Below are positions 27,717 to 36,732 of a DNA stretch of 52,592 nucleotides, piece after piece (within the stretch, counting starts at the first letter, position 1; every line of letters starts with the position of its first letter). The notes beneath the pieces were generated by a model. The model did not search any database and was not told the origin of the DNA. It was given only the letters and a program-made list of their open reading frames with translations. Origin of the DNA: Gammaproteobacteria bacterium (lineage in GTDB: Bacteria > Pseudomonadota > Gammaproteobacteria > GRL18); contig JALWRI010000094.1 in the NCBI GenBank assembly GCA_026994225.1, positions 1-52,592 of the forward strand, written 5' to 3'. Both the position numbers and the translations under genes were made by a program.

Positions 27717-28442
27717 ATGCATTATTCGGTTTTAATTACAGGTTCAAGTCGTGGAATAGGGAAAGCAATAGCCCTAGAACTTGCAGAAGCAGGCTTTGAT
27801 ATTGTCTTACATTGTAAGACACATTACGCACAAGCTGAAAAAGTACAACAAGATATTATAAATAAGGGGCATAATGTCAGAATATTACAATTTGATATTT
27901 CTGATAGAGAACAAACTCGTACTATTTTAGAAACAGATATTAAAAAATACGGTGTTTACTATGGGGTAGTATGTAATGCGGGTATTATCCGTGATAATGC
28001 TTTTCCGACATTGACTGATGAAGATTGGGATAGCGTCATGGATACTAATATGGATGGTTTTTATAATGTTTTGAAACCATTGATTATGCCCATGATACGT
28101 GCAAAAAGAGGCGGACGCATAGTAACAATGGCTTCTGTATCAGGGTTAATTGGTAATAGAGGTCAAGTGAATTATAGTGCTGCAAAAGCAGGAATTATAG
28201 GAGCTAGTAAATCCTTAGCTATTGAACTAGCAAAACGTAAAATTACAGTAAATTGTGTTGCACCAGGATTAATTGAAACAGATATGTCAGAAAATATGGC
28301 TACGGAAGAAATAGTAAAAGTAATTCCGGCAAAACGATTAGGAAAAGTAAAAGAAGTGGCAAGTCTAGTTGCTTATTTATTTTCTGATAAAGCTGCTTAC
28401 ATTACTCGACAAGTCATAGCAGTAAATGGTGGATTGTGTTAA
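27717..28442 (+). CDS. 3-oxoacyl-ACP reductase, FabG-like (SDR)
   Basis: This short-chain dehydrogenase reduces 3-ketoacyl-ACP with NADPH. The Rossmann motif is TGSSRGIGKAIA (near residue 8). NAGIIRD, the catalytic serine in TMASVSGLIGNRGQVNYSAAKAG with Y and K of YxxxK, and NCVAPGLIETDM are all present. The ATG at 27717 follows AGG and gives 241 residues, the normal FabG length. An earlier ATG at 27684 would add 11 hydrophobic residues before the Rossmann strand. The stop overlaps the ATG of the ketosynthase (TAATG), so translation is coupled. It is probably a dedicated pathway copy, since the main fatty-acid fabG usually lies with fabD and acpP. Confidence 0.9.
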   Translation: MHYSVLITGSSRGIGKAIALELAEAGFDIVLHCKTHYAQAEKVQQDIINKGHNVRILQFDISDREQTRTILETDIKKYGVYYGVVCNAGIIRDNAFPTLTDEDWDSVMDTNMDGFYNVLKPLIMPMIRAKRGGRIVTMASVSGLIGNRGQVNYSAAKAGIIGASKSLAIELAKRKITVNCVAPGLIETDMSENMATEEIVKVIPAKRLGKVKEVASLVAYLFSDKAAYITRQVIAVNGGLC

Positions 28443-29668
28443 TGAAACGAGTAGTTATTACCGGAATGTCTGCTATCACGGCTTTGGGAAGTGAATGGAA
28501 AGATATTTATAAGCAATTGAAAAAAAAAGAAAATACGGTAAAAATTATGCCTGAATGGCAGCAGTACGAAGGTCTGCAAAGCTATTTAGCTTCACCGATT
28601 GAAGATTTTGAACTACCATCACATTATACCAGAAAAAAAACACGCAGCATGGGGAAGGTGGCATTATTAGCAACAAGAGCAACGGAATGTGCCTTATTGG
28701 ATGCCAAATTATTAGATGATACAGAAATAAAAACGGGAGCAATGGGGATTGCTTATGGTTCATCATCAGGCTCACCTGATGCACTGAAACACTTTTTAAG
28801 GATGCATTATGATTATAAGGTAAAGGGTATTAATGCTAATACTTATTTACAGATGATGCCTCAAACAACGGCTGTCAATATAGGTGTCTTTTTTCAATTA
28901 AAAGGGCGCATTATTCCCGTAAACAGTGCTTGTACTTCAGGTAGTCAAAGTATTGGATATGCGTATGAAAGTATCAAATATGGTTTGCAATCTATGATGA
29001 TTGCAGGGGGAGCTGAAGAACTTGATATTACTCAAGTTGCCATTTTTAATACTTTGCTTGCTACGAGTACACAAAATGATAGTCCTAAAGATACGCCTAG
29101 ACCTTTTGATAAAATGCGAGATGGACTGGTTCTTGGTGAAGGTGCATGTACTTTAATTTTAGAAGAAAGAGAACATGCTATTGCCAGAGGAGCACCCATT
29201 TATGCAGAGATCACAGGCTATCATTCTAACTCAGATGGTACACATATTACTCAACCTAATGTAGCAACGATGCAAGTTGCCATGCAACAAGCATTGGATA
29301 ATGCGGGTATTTCAGCAAATAAAATTGCTTATATCAATGCACATGGTACGGCAACAGAACGAGGTGATATTGCAGAATCACAAGCAACATATAATATCTT
29401 TTCTGATCAAACCCCTATTAGTAGTTTAAAGTCTTATTTAGGTCATACATTGGGTGCTTGTGGTGCAATTGAATCTTATATCAGTATTCAAATGATGAAT
29501 GAAAATTGGTTTTGTCCTACTTTAAATTTAGATAACCCTGATAACGCTTGTGCTCATTTAGCTTATATTAGACAACAAGGATGTCAGATCGATGCAGAAT
29601 ATATTATGAATAATAATTTTGCCTTTGGGGGAATTAACACTTCTCTTATTTTTAAACGTTGGCATTAA
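28442..29668 (+). CDS. Beta-ketoacyl-ACP synthase II-like ketosynthase
   Basis: This condensing enzyme extends an acyl chain with malonyl-ACP. The 408-residue product has the full Cys-His-His triad: NSACTSGSQSIGYAYES with the active cysteine, NAHGTATERGD, and KSYLGHTLGACGAIES. NNNFAFGGINTSLIF at the C terminus is the family's glycine loop. The ATG at 28442 overlaps the stop of the FabG-like gene; the frame could be read from a GTG six bases earlier, but coupling favours the ATG. The pairing with FabG, two ACPs and an acyltransferase resembles part of an aryl-polyene cluster. Confidence 0.92.
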   Translation: MKRVVITGMSAITALGSEWKDIYKQLKKKENTVKIMPEWQQYEGLQSYLASPIEDFELPSHYTRKKTRSMGKVALLATRATECALLDAKLLDDTEIKTGAMGIAYGSSSGSPDALKHFLRMHYDYKVKGINANTYLQMMPQTTAVNIGVFFQLKGRIIPVNSACTSGSQSIGYAYESIKYGLQSMMIAGGAEELDITQVAIFNTLLATSTQNDSPKDTPRPFDKMRDGLVLGEGACTLILEEREHAIARGAPIYAEITGYHSNSDGTHITQPNVATMQVAMQQALDNAGISANKIAYINAHGTATERGDIAESQATYNIFSDQTPISSLKSYLGHTLGACGAIESYISIQMMNENWFCPTLNLDNPDNACAHLAYIRQQGCQIDAEYIMNNNFAFGGINTSLIFKRWH

Positions 29669-29824
29669 GTAAGCTATTCATAATAATTGATAGAGATAGT
29701 ACCATGTTAAAATTGCTGTGTAATACCAACAATATGAGTGCTAATTATCAACGTATTGTTGTCCCTGAACAACTGCTTGGATATGAACAGCAACCACAAA
29801 AGGACTCTGAAAGACTACAGATAA

Positions 29825-30191
29825 ATGAAAGTATTGTTATCAAAAAAAGATAATAGAGATAACTATTATTCCCGTTATCCAGGTATTTCACAACAAGAAC
29901 TTGAAAATATTGAAGCGATTTATTCCAATCCACCAGAAAATATGTCTAATGAATTATATGCAAGACTCAGTAATATGGAAACATTGAGTACAGAGATTGA
30001 TATGTTAGAGAATAGTTATCAAAATTTATTAGCACTGAAGGAAAGATTAGAACAAAGTGTTATACAAATGTTATAAACGTATTTATGGAAATATTGAGGT
30101 GTTTATTGGTGGAAAAAGTATTACGATAAAAGAGTCGATGCCCGCTGGACATTTTTATCTGGATAAAGAAAAATTAGTATTTAAACGGTGA
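29825..30191 (+). pseudogene. Relic of a DUF342/FapA-family gene, frameshifted
   Basis: The first frame (29825-30076) reads a coiled-coil-like text (MSNELYARLSNMETLSTEID, ENSYQNLLALKERLEQS). A one-base frame change near 30069 leads to KRIYGNIEVFIGGKSITIKE and PAGHFYLDKEKLVFKR, then a stop at 30189-30191. This succession of helical segment and GNxEVFIGG beta ending is typical of the C terminus of DUF342/FapA proteins. The N-terminal domains are missing. A separate 49-codon frame at 29704-29853 (MLKLLCNTNNMSANYQRIV...) may be another piece of the same decayed gene. DUF342 proteins act around polysaccharide or surface functions. Confidence 0.6.
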
Positions 30192-30268
30192 TGATATTAT
30201 TTAGGCGATACGAGATAAAAGATAATTTTAATAAGTATTAGAATAGAAAAAAACAATAGACTTAAAAT

Positions 30269-30345
<77 letters not shown>

Positions 30346-30358
30346 TCAAGATTTAGAG

Positions 30359-30386
30359 ATTATATAGTAAACTTGATTAAATTCAA
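30359..30386 (-). promoter_or_regulatory. Promoter of tRNA-fMet
   Basis: On the minus strand TTGAAT (30381-30386) and TATAAT (30359-30364) are 16 bases apart, with the -10 hexamer 13 bases before the mature tRNA 5' end. The match and position make a sigma-70 promoter likely. Confidence 0.6.
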
Positions 30387-30424
30387 GTTTTTTTTATAAT
30401 TAATTTCTTTTTTTGGGGATTTGA

Positions 30425-31075
30425 GTGAAAATTATTAATTATATGTTACTTCTATTATTAGCCGGTGTCGTTTTTTTATTGTTTAACTTATTATTTAGAC
30501 CTACAGATAAATATATTGAAGAAACCATGCAAGATAGCGTGTTAGAAGTGAAAAAACAGGTTAATAGACCAGTTTTTGATAGTCCATTAGAAACTAATAA
30601 CAATATGAAGCGTATAGCAGAAGAACAAAAATTGTTGCAAGAAAAAGAGTTGCTTAACACCTTAAAGGCGTATAAAAAAAATGATTTACAAGCACTATTA
30701 ACTATCTATCTACAATTACATAAATTAAATGATAAGAATACCTACTATTTAAAACAGATCAAAGAATATCAAGAAGCTATTGCACAACAGACAATACAAA
30801 CACAACAATTATTGGCAGATCATATCCATAAATACGGTCATGCACCGGTTATTCAATTAATTCGTAGTACGTATAATGAAATTAATCAATATTGGTTACA
30901 ACAATACGCTAAACTACCATATCAGCAAAAATGTGATGAAGCGCAGTTACATACTGATGGTTGGTTAATACAATGTATTGTACAATTTGATAAGAACAAA
31001 AATAATTTATCTGCACAATCTTATCAGTTTATATTGCAACATGGAGTGATACAAAAAATCATCCATGAAGGTTAA
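30425..31075 (+). CDS. Membrane-anchored helical protein, unknown
   Basis: The 216-residue protein has one N-terminal membrane helix (about 7-25, MLLLLLAGVVFLLFNLLF), then a charged, mostly helical exported or cytoplasmic body (EEQKLLQEKELLNTLKAYKK and later KQIKEYQEAIAQQTIQTQQL). A GTG start at 30425 follows GGGG. There is a pair of cysteines (KCDEAQ and IQCIVQ, about 166-182) that could form a disulfide if exported. It ends overlapping the convergent CsgG-domain gene by 4 bases. I do not recognise a family. Confidence 0.65.
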   Translation: MKIINYMLLLLLAGVVFLLFNLLFRPTDKYIEETMQDSVLEVKKQVNRPVFDSPLETNNNMKRIAEEQKLLQEKELLNTLKAYKKNDLQALLTIYLQLHKLNDKNTYYLKQIKEYQEAIAQQTIQTQQLLADHIHKYGHAPVIQLIRSTYNEINQYWLQQYAKLPYQQKCDEAQLHTDGWLIQCIVQFDKNKNNLSAQSYQFILQHGVIQKIIHEG

Positions 31076-32487
31076 TTCATTAAACGTTTAGCATTTTTCG
31101 CAGCATAACGGCGTAGTTTTGTGTATGTAGCTTCTTTAGCTACTTTTTCCAGAACAGGAATAAATATTTTATTACCGGATAAACCCAGGATATTACAAGC
31201 ATAGAGAAGTGCTTTAAGCTGATGTCTGTGTAACTGATCTTTTTTATAATTTTTTAATAATTGATTTTTAGCTATATCCTGTACTACAGGATAATTAATA
31301 TAGTGTTTTTGTATGTATTTTGCAGCATAGACCCTTTCTGCAAAGTTATTACCTTGAAATTTTTTTAATTTCTGTGTTAAATCTACAGGTAACGTGGATA
31401 TAGACGTATTTCTATCTGCTTTTGATGTTTTGGTTCTATATGTTGATGATGAGCTTGCTTGTAAAGTAATAGAAATATGTTTTTCTGTTTGTTCTTTGGT
31501 TAGAGTAATCCACTGATATTTTTTTATATAGTGTGGAGCAGACAATTCAAGATGATATTTTCCTGGTTTTAGTGCGATACCAGCGTAATACTTAGGAATA
31601 ATATTAAGAATACGCACTTTTGCTTGTATAGGTTTAGTGTCAACATATAAGCGTATTGTAGATATTGCTGAATCTCGAACAGGATTCTGTTTTGGAGTAT
31701 ATGGAGTTGATACAAGCGGTGTAGTGGAAGGTACTGCACTTTTTACTAAATGTCCATATTTGATAGCTTGTGATGGTTTTTCATATAAGATAGTTCCATT
31801 AGCTATTTTTTCCCGTACTTCAGCAATTCTGATTTTACCTAATTCTAAATGACGTACATCGAGTACCTCTCCGGTTTTAGGATGCCGAATAACTTCGCCT
31901 TCTTTATAAACAATAAATTCCATCCCTTGCATCACTCCAGCAGATGATCCTAAATCAATCGTAACATGTTTATCATTACTATTTCGTCTTACAATGTAAC
32001 CTTCTAAAGGAAAGTTATGCATTATTTTTAAAGCCATTTTTTGTACTAAGGGACGTAATTCTGCGGTATTATTTCCTTGTATGTTATCCGCAGCAATAAT
32101 TGATGCACGTTCAATATTAATAATACGTGTATTCACTTCCATAGCACCTGGAAATTTAATAATAGAACCGGTAATAATTGCCTCTACACCTAATAATTTC
32201 CCTAATTTGATAACTTTTTCTTGATCAACGACACCAATTTCCATTAATTGTTGTTCTTCTAATATCTGTTTTAACATTCTTCTTTCTACTATTTCAAAAC
32301 GACCCGCTTTAACAAAATCAGTAGTAAGCCATTCTGCAACAATTTGTCCCATATCTTTTACATCAAAACCACTTCCTTGCACTTGAAAATCAAGTATAGC
32401 AATTTTATTTTTATTAAAATCCGCATAAGAAGAAAAAGAGATGATTAGTAGAATAAGAGATAATAATGTACGCATTAGGATAACCAT
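31072..32487 (-). CDS. CsgG-domain protein with PEGA-like C-terminal part
   Basis: The 471-residue protein has a signal peptide (about 5-25, MRTLLSLILLIISFSSYA). A CsgG-type domain follows (about 27-190): KIAILDFQVQGSGFDVKDMG, EIVERRMLKQILEEQQLM, GKLLGVEAIITGSIIKF. Then come a beta segment (195-260) and a PEGA-like module (about 280-345; IRLYVDTKPIQAKVRI, GIALKPGKYHLELSAPHY). A helical tail closes it. CsgG-domain proteins without a lipobox, like this one, are usually periplasmic partners of envelope complexes, not curli pores. It follows the methyltransferase by 12 bases on the same strand. The first ATG is at 32487; the ATG at 32475 gives the better signal peptide. Confidence 0.75.
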   Translation of the reverse strand: MVILMRTLLSLILLIISFSSYADFNKNKIAILDFQVQGSGFDVKDMGQIVAEWLTTDFVKAGRFEIVERRMLKQILEEQQLMEIGVVDQEKVIKLGKLLGVEAIITGSIIKFPGAMEVNTRIINIERASIIAADNIQGNNTAELRPLVQKMALKIMHNFPLEGYIVRRNSNDKHVTIDLGSSAGVMQGMEFIVYKEGEVIRHPKTGEVLDVRHLELGKIRIAEVREKIANGTILYEKPSQAIKYGHLVKSAVPSTTPLVSTPYTPKQNPVRDSAISTIRLYVDTKPIQAKVRILNIIPKYYAGIALKPGKYHLELSAPHYIKKYQWITLTKEQTEKHISITLQASSSSTYRTKTSKADRNTSISTLPVDLTQKLKKFQGNNFAERVYAAKYIQKHYINYPVVQDIAKNQLLKNYKKDQLHRHQLKALLYACNILGLSGNKIFIPVLEKVAKEATYTKLRRYAAKNAKRLMN

Positions 32488-32499
32488 GTATTCTTGTTC

Positions 32500-33144
32500 C
32501 TATTCTTTAGAGAAAACAGCAAGATGTAATGTATGTAAAAAAGGCATTTGCGCATAATCTACCTTGAATTTAAAATTATTGGCTTCAAAATAGTGTTTCA
32601 CTTCACTCAAAGACGTTGCATTTTGTGATGAAGGAATTTTACTGATAGATGATTTTAAATATCGCCTGATAGAGGTAAATGAGTAGGGTGAAAAATAGGA
32701 GAGTAATACATACTTACTAGATACTTTACATAATTCATTAATAATATGTCTTCGGGCATCTTCCGTTTGTAAATGATGAAAGAAGCGAAAGCATAATACT
32801 ATATCAAAAGATTGAGCGGGATAGGGGATATTTCTAATATCTCCTTCAGAAATACTGATATCAGCCTTAATAGCTGCAAATTCTTTTTTAGCCAGGAATA
32901 TAGCTCCCGCTCCTGCATCGATAGCCGTAACATTTAAACCCTCTTGATTAAGTAAAATACTGGCACGACCTACACCACAAGGAATATCTAATGCAGTATT
33001 AACCTGTTCTAATGTGGATAGGGCTTTTTTTATCATCGCCATTTCAGCTTGGTGTTTTTTTTTCTTTCTATATTGATAGCTTTTTGCTTCATCAATAGAT
33101 GATTTAATTCTATTATCATTAAATCCAGAAGTGCTTGTTTTCAT
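32500..33144 (-). CDS. Class I SAM-dependent methyltransferase
   Basis: The 214-residue protein has the Rossmann methyltransferase motifs: ALDIPCGVGRASILL (motif I, about 51-65), VTAIDAGAGAI (motif II), EGDIRNIPY (motif III) and FDIVLCFRFFHHL (motif IV). The substrate is not indicated. The N terminus is Lys/Tyr rich without a signal, so it is cytoplasmic. It lies 91 bases after cobO and 12 before the CsgG-domain gene, all on minus. The spacing suggests it may share the riboswitch-controlled transcript, but a role in cobalamin is not supported. Confidence 0.8.
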   Translation of the reverse strand: MKTSTSGFNDNRIKSSIDEAKSYQYRKKKKHQAEMAMIKKALSTLEQVNTALDIPCGVGRASILLNQEGLNVTAIDAGAGAIFLAKKEFAAIKADISISEGDIRNIPYPAQSFDIVLCFRFFHHLQTEDARRHIINELCKVSSKYVLLSYFSPYSFTSIRRYLKSSISKIPSSQNATSLSEVKHYFEANNFKFKVDYAQMPFLHTLHLAVFSKE

Positions 33145-33235
33145 AAAAAATACCTAACTAATTAATTATAAAATAAATATCTATTTATTACTCTTTTTTC
33201 AAGGAGTAAATATTTCGTCAATAACAGGAAATCTG

Positions 33236-33850
33236 TTACCAATCAACCCCCTTTTGTGCTTTAATTCCTGCTTGATAAGCATGTTTAGTATCTTGTAAAT
33301 GTGTAACCGTATCAGCAATATCACACAAGGATGGTGATGCACCTCTACCCGTAATGACAACATGTTGCATAGTTGGACGATTATTTATATCAGATAATAC
33401 GCTATCCCATTCCAACCAACTATATTTTAAGGGATATGTTAACTCATCTAACACTACTAATCCTAATGTTTCATCATTTAATAATCTTTTAGCTACATCC
33501 CATCCTTTTTGTGCAGTAGCAATATCTTGTTCAAGATTTTGTGTATCCCAAGTAAATCCTTGCCCTAGAACATACCATATTACATTCGGATGTTGATTAA
33601 AAAAAACTTCCTCACCGGTATTATTTTGTCCTTTGATAAATTGTGCAACGCCAACTTTCATATTATGCCCTAATGCACGTGCAATCATACCAAAGGCTGA
33701 ACTTGATTTCCCTTTACCATTACCAGTCAAGACCAGTATTACGCCTTTTTCTTTATCCGCACGTGCAATAGACGCATCGACTATTGCTTTCTTTCTTTGC
33801 ATACGTTTTTTATGTTGCTGTATCTGTTTTTCTGATTTATTCACTTCCAT
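33236..33850 (-). CDS. cobO: Cob(I)alamin/cob(I)yrinic acid adenosyltransferase
   Basis: This enzyme adds the adenosyl group to cobalt(I) corrinoids using ATP, completing coenzyme B12 after import. The 204-residue product matches the CobO/BtuR/CobA family: P-loop-like GNGKGKSSS (43-51) in TGNGKGKSSSAFGMIARALG, then VGVAQFIKG and VVLDELTYPLKY. The length and absence of a membrane segment fit. It lies 25 bases after btuB, so both should be controlled by the upstream cobalamin riboswitch. No corrin-ring synthesis genes are in the window, which fits scavenging of B12 or cobinamide. Confidence 0.93.
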   Translation of the reverse strand: MEVNKSEKQIQQHKKRMQRKKAIVDASIARADKEKGVILVLTGNGKGKSSSAFGMIARALGHNMKVGVAQFIKGQNNTGEEVFFNQHPNVIWYVLGQGFTWDTQNLEQDIATAQKGWDVAKRLLNDETLGLVVLDELTYPLKYSWLEWDSVLSDINNRPTMQHVVITGRGASPSLCDIADTVTHLQDTKHAYQAGIKAQKGVDW

Positions 33851-33875
33851 TGTGCATTCTTTCCTTAATCCATAA

Positions 33876-35732
33876 TTAGGGTTGATAACGTAATGTTAAA
33901 TAAGCACTACGACCAGCTTGATTATACCAGGCAGCCGTTTCGTATGTTTTATCTAGTATATTTTCTATTCGTGCTTGTATTATCCAATCTGTTGAAAAGG
34001 TATATTCTGCACGCAGATCAATTTTAGAATATCCAGCAAGTTTACGGCTATTGGCTAAATCATCATAGCGTTTACCTTCAGTAAGTAAAGTACCAGTAAA
34101 TAAATAATGACCGATTGTATAATTTGTATCTAAACGTAGGGCATGTTTAGCACGTCGGGGTAATCTATTTCCTTTATTATTTCCGGTTGAACGATTTTCA
34201 GTATCAAGGAATGTATATTGTGTGGTAATATTCCAGTGCTTATTTAAGCGAGTATCCACTATCATTTCCCCACCATATATTTGAGCTTGATTAATATTAT
34301 TAGGCATAAAAATATCGGCATCATAGGCAATTAAATCATCAATTTTTGTTTGATAAATATGAGATGACCAACGCCCCCAAGAGGTTTTTTTTTCTATACC
34401 CACTTCAATGCTTGTGGATTTTTCTGGAGAAATATCGGGATTACCATAGTCAGGAAAATATAACTCATTAAATGTGGGTGCTTTAAATGCATTACCATAA
34501 GTTAGGGTAAATTGTACTTTATTCTTAAAAGTATATCCCCATGCGGCACTACCTGTAGTATGGGTAGCAAATTGTTCATTATTATCTTGACGTAAAGATA
34601 ATTGTAATGTGTGTTGTCCTAAATTCCCTTTATATTGAGAAAAAATACCCACGTTATCCCTTGAGTTAACTAGATAATTAGTTGTTCCACTTACTTTATC
34701 CTTTTGATAATCTATCCCTAAACTGACAATTTGTGTTTTTGTAACTGATACATTATTTTGCCAAGAGAGCGTATTCCTTTGTGTTTTAAAACGGCTTTGA
34801 AATATTCCGTCTTTAAAATTATCGGATTTATCTTGACTTTGTCCAAGAGAAAAAGACATATCCCAAAAGCTCAAAGGTGTATAGTGTAATGTTCCACCAA
34901 AAACAGATTGTACTAACTCAGATTCATTAACAAATCCCCCATCAAAATCAGTATTAGCATCAGTATATAAGAGATGAGCGTCAATATCCCATGTATTAGA
35001 AAATTGATACCCTAATCGCATTGAGGTAGATAAATTATCATAGCCATCTTTATCCCATTCATTAGTAAAACATCCTGCACCATCAGGAAAGGGTTTACCA
35101 CGACAAGCATTAAAACCACCAGTATTTAAATAGCTGCTACTGATATTAAACCATCCTTTTTCAGATCCTCCAGCAAGGTTAGCAGATGCTGTGTAAGTAT
35201 CATAACGTCCTGCTCCAAGGCTAAAAGAAGGATGTATTTCTGTACTTGTATTGCCTTTACGAGTGAAAATTTGAATAACACCACCAATAGCTTCCGATCC
35301 ATATAAACTCGATACAGGTCCTCTTACTATTTCAATACGCTCGATCTGTTCAATAGGAATATCTTGAAAAGCGGTTACACCTAATGTTGCAGAGCCTATC
35401 TTGACACCATTGATCAATACTAATAATTGATCGGATTCAGTACCTCGAAAAAAAATAGAGGTAGCTTTACCTGATCCTCCATTATTAGTAATACTAATTC
35501 CAGCTATTCCATGTAGTAAATCTTGTATAGACATAGCTTGTTGCTGTTCTATTTCTTTACGTGTAATAACGGTTACTGAGGCTAAAGTATTATCAACTGT
35601 TTCATTAATACGTGCAGCAGTGACCATCATAGGTTGTAATATTTCTGTAGGTTCAGAAGCTATCGTTACAGTTGGCACTATATTTAATGAAAGAAAAGGT
35701 AACGTGATAGTAAGGTGGGTATAGTATTTCAT
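33876..35732 (-). CDS. btuB: TonB-dependent vitamin B12 receptor BtuB
   Basis: BtuB imports cobalamin through the outer membrane with energy from TonB. The product of ~618 residues has a signal peptide and a plug domain with VTVITRKEIEQQQAMSIQDLL, GSGKATSIFFRGTESDQLLV and RGPVSSLYGSEAIGGVIQIF. A 22-strand-type barrel rich in Tyr/Asn follows, ending in YLTLRYQP with aromatic terminal region. I chose the ATG at 35732, preceded by GAGG; the GTG seven codons upstream lies in the leader. A cobalamin riboswitch sits in front, which strongly supports the substrate assignment. Confidence 0.95.
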   Translation of the reverse strand: MKYYTHLTITLPFLSLNIVPTVTIASEPTEILQPMMVTAARINETVDNTLASVTVITRKEIEQQQAMSIQDLLHGIAGISITNNGGSGKATSIFFRGTESDQLLVLINGVKIGSATLGVTAFQDIPIEQIERIEIVRGPVSSLYGSEAIGGVIQIFTRKGNTSTEIHPSFSLGAGRYDTYTASANLAGGSEKGWFNISSSYLNTGGFNACRGKPFPDGAGCFTNEWDKDGYDNLSTSMRLGYQFSNTWDIDAHLLYTDANTDFDGGFVNESELVQSVFGGTLHYTPLSFWDMSFSLGQSQDKSDNFKDGIFQSRFKTQRNTLSWQNNVSVTKTQIVSLGIDYQKDKVSGTTNYLVNSRDNVGIFSQYKGNLGQHTLQLSLRQDNNEQFATHTTGSAAWGYTFKNKVQFTLTYGNAFKAPTFNELYFPDYGNPDISPEKSTSIEVGIEKKTSWGRWSSHIYQTKIDDLIAYDADIFMPNNINQAQIYGGEMIVDTRLNKHWNITTQYTFLDTENRSTGNNKGNRLPRRAKHALRLDTNYTIGHYLFTGTLLTEGKRYDDLANSRKLAGYSKIDLRAEYTFSTDWIIQARIENILDKTYETAAWYNQAGRSAYLTLRYQP

Positions 35733-35785
35733 TATTTTTTTCCTCGGTCGCACTCACCCGTACGCCATTTAGATAATAGAGTCGT

Positions 35786-35938
35786 TTAGGCCGGTATCCG
35801 GGCTTATGAGTGGTAGAATATGGAATATTACGACCCGTTAATCACCTTCCCACATTCGCATGCAGTGGCTGTTAAATTAACGTATACTCATTTACCGTTG
35901 CGGGGGCAGCGTTGGATTTACACCAACTTCCCGTTTAA
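35786..35938 (-). ncRNA. Cobalamin riboswitch
   Basis: Read on the minus strand, the leader has the conserved order of the cobalamin aptamer: CGGGAAGTTGGTGTAAATCC, then GCTGCCCCCGCAACGGTAA (including the B12 core CCCCGCAAC), AGCCACTGCATGC, GGGAAGG and finally AAGCCCGGATACCGGCC. It ends 54 bases before the btuB ATG. Binding of cobalamin is expected to reduce btuB (and cobO) expression. Confidence 0.93.
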
Positions 35939-35979
35939 TTTTTTAATAGATACTTAAAAAACACCTAAGAGAGCCGGCT

Positions 35980-36008
35980 AGAGTAATGAGATTAATGATA
36001 GATGTCAA
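35980..36008 (-). promoter_or_regulatory. Possible promoter of the btuB leader
   Basis: A perfect TTGACA (36003-36008, minus strand) is 17 bases before TACTCT (35980-35985), which is a weak -10. The predicted transcript would start about 35 bases ahead of the riboswitch aptamer. Confidence 0.45.
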
Positions 36009-36051
36009 CTCTATGTGATTATTGCCTTATAAGCCTTATAACGTTCATGAT

Positions 36052-36639
36052 CTAAGATGATAAATACTTATTTTGGATAGTTAAACGATAGTAATATTCT
36101 ATTATAAAAATAATTCCAATGAGGATATATGCAATAAAACCGTTATATAACATCCAAATAGACATGGAAGTAAAAAAAGTGGTAAATAACGCTATACTAC
36201 CATTAATTAGAAAGAAAATAGCCCATACTTTAGTAACTTTGCAGGTATATAAGATTGCTTTTTCAGGGAACTTTGTATATTGTATTCGTGCTACAATTTC
36301 TATTATACTCGGCGGGCAGCGTAGACTATAGCTAAAAATACCACATAACGTATAATTGATAAAAACAGGGTAGAGTTGAGCTAAAAAAATATCTGGGTGT
36401 AAAAATATACTTATGCCAAGTATCATACCTAATGTACTGATAATAAATAGATATTTTTTTGGTATTAATACTTGATGTTTTTTTGTTCTCAATATAAGTA
36501 AAATACGTATAAAAAGTAGGGTGATAAGTGATAATCCAATATATTTGATAGGTATATCAAATATATTGGTACTAATAAAAAGCAGCAAGGGATATATAAG
36601 TAATATTAGGCTAAATAAGATTAATATAATTCTAGGCAT
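36052..36639 (-). CDS. COG4648-family inner-membrane protein
   Basis: The 195-residue protein has about six hydrophobic segments. Its second half has the family's landmarks: LYPVFINYTLCGIFSYSL, RCPPSIIEIVARI, PEKAILYTCKVTKVWAIFF, LINGSIALF and WMLYNGFIAYILIGIIFIIE. COG4648 members are typically found in aryl-polyene clusters, beside ACPs, acyltransferase and ketosynthases. Here it stands alone, about 7 kb from the ACP/FabG/ketosynthase group on the other side of the cobalamin genes. Its biochemical role in that pathway is unknown; transport or holding of intermediates at the membrane is only a guess. Confidence 0.72.
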   Translation of the reverse strand: MPRIILILFSLILLIYPLLLFISTNIFDIPIKYIGLSLITLLFIRILLILRTKKHQVLIPKKYLFIISTLGMILGISIFLHPDIFLAQLYPVFINYTLCGIFSYSLRCPPSIIEIVARIQYTKFPEKAILYTCKVTKVWAIFFLINGSIALFTTFFTSMSIWMLYNGFIAYILIGIIFIIEYYYRLTIQNKYLSS

Positions 36640-36732
36640 AAGTCTTTAACATAAGGGGTGTAAGGAATTAATTTTTATCTAAATACTACAGTATTTTGTT
36701 ATATCCTTTTTACCTAAAAGGAGTTACTTAAA

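Noticed and set aside
26156-29668. Complete aryl-polyene cluster
   Set aside because: Ligase, dehydratases, further ketosynthases, thioesterase and exporter genes are not in the window.
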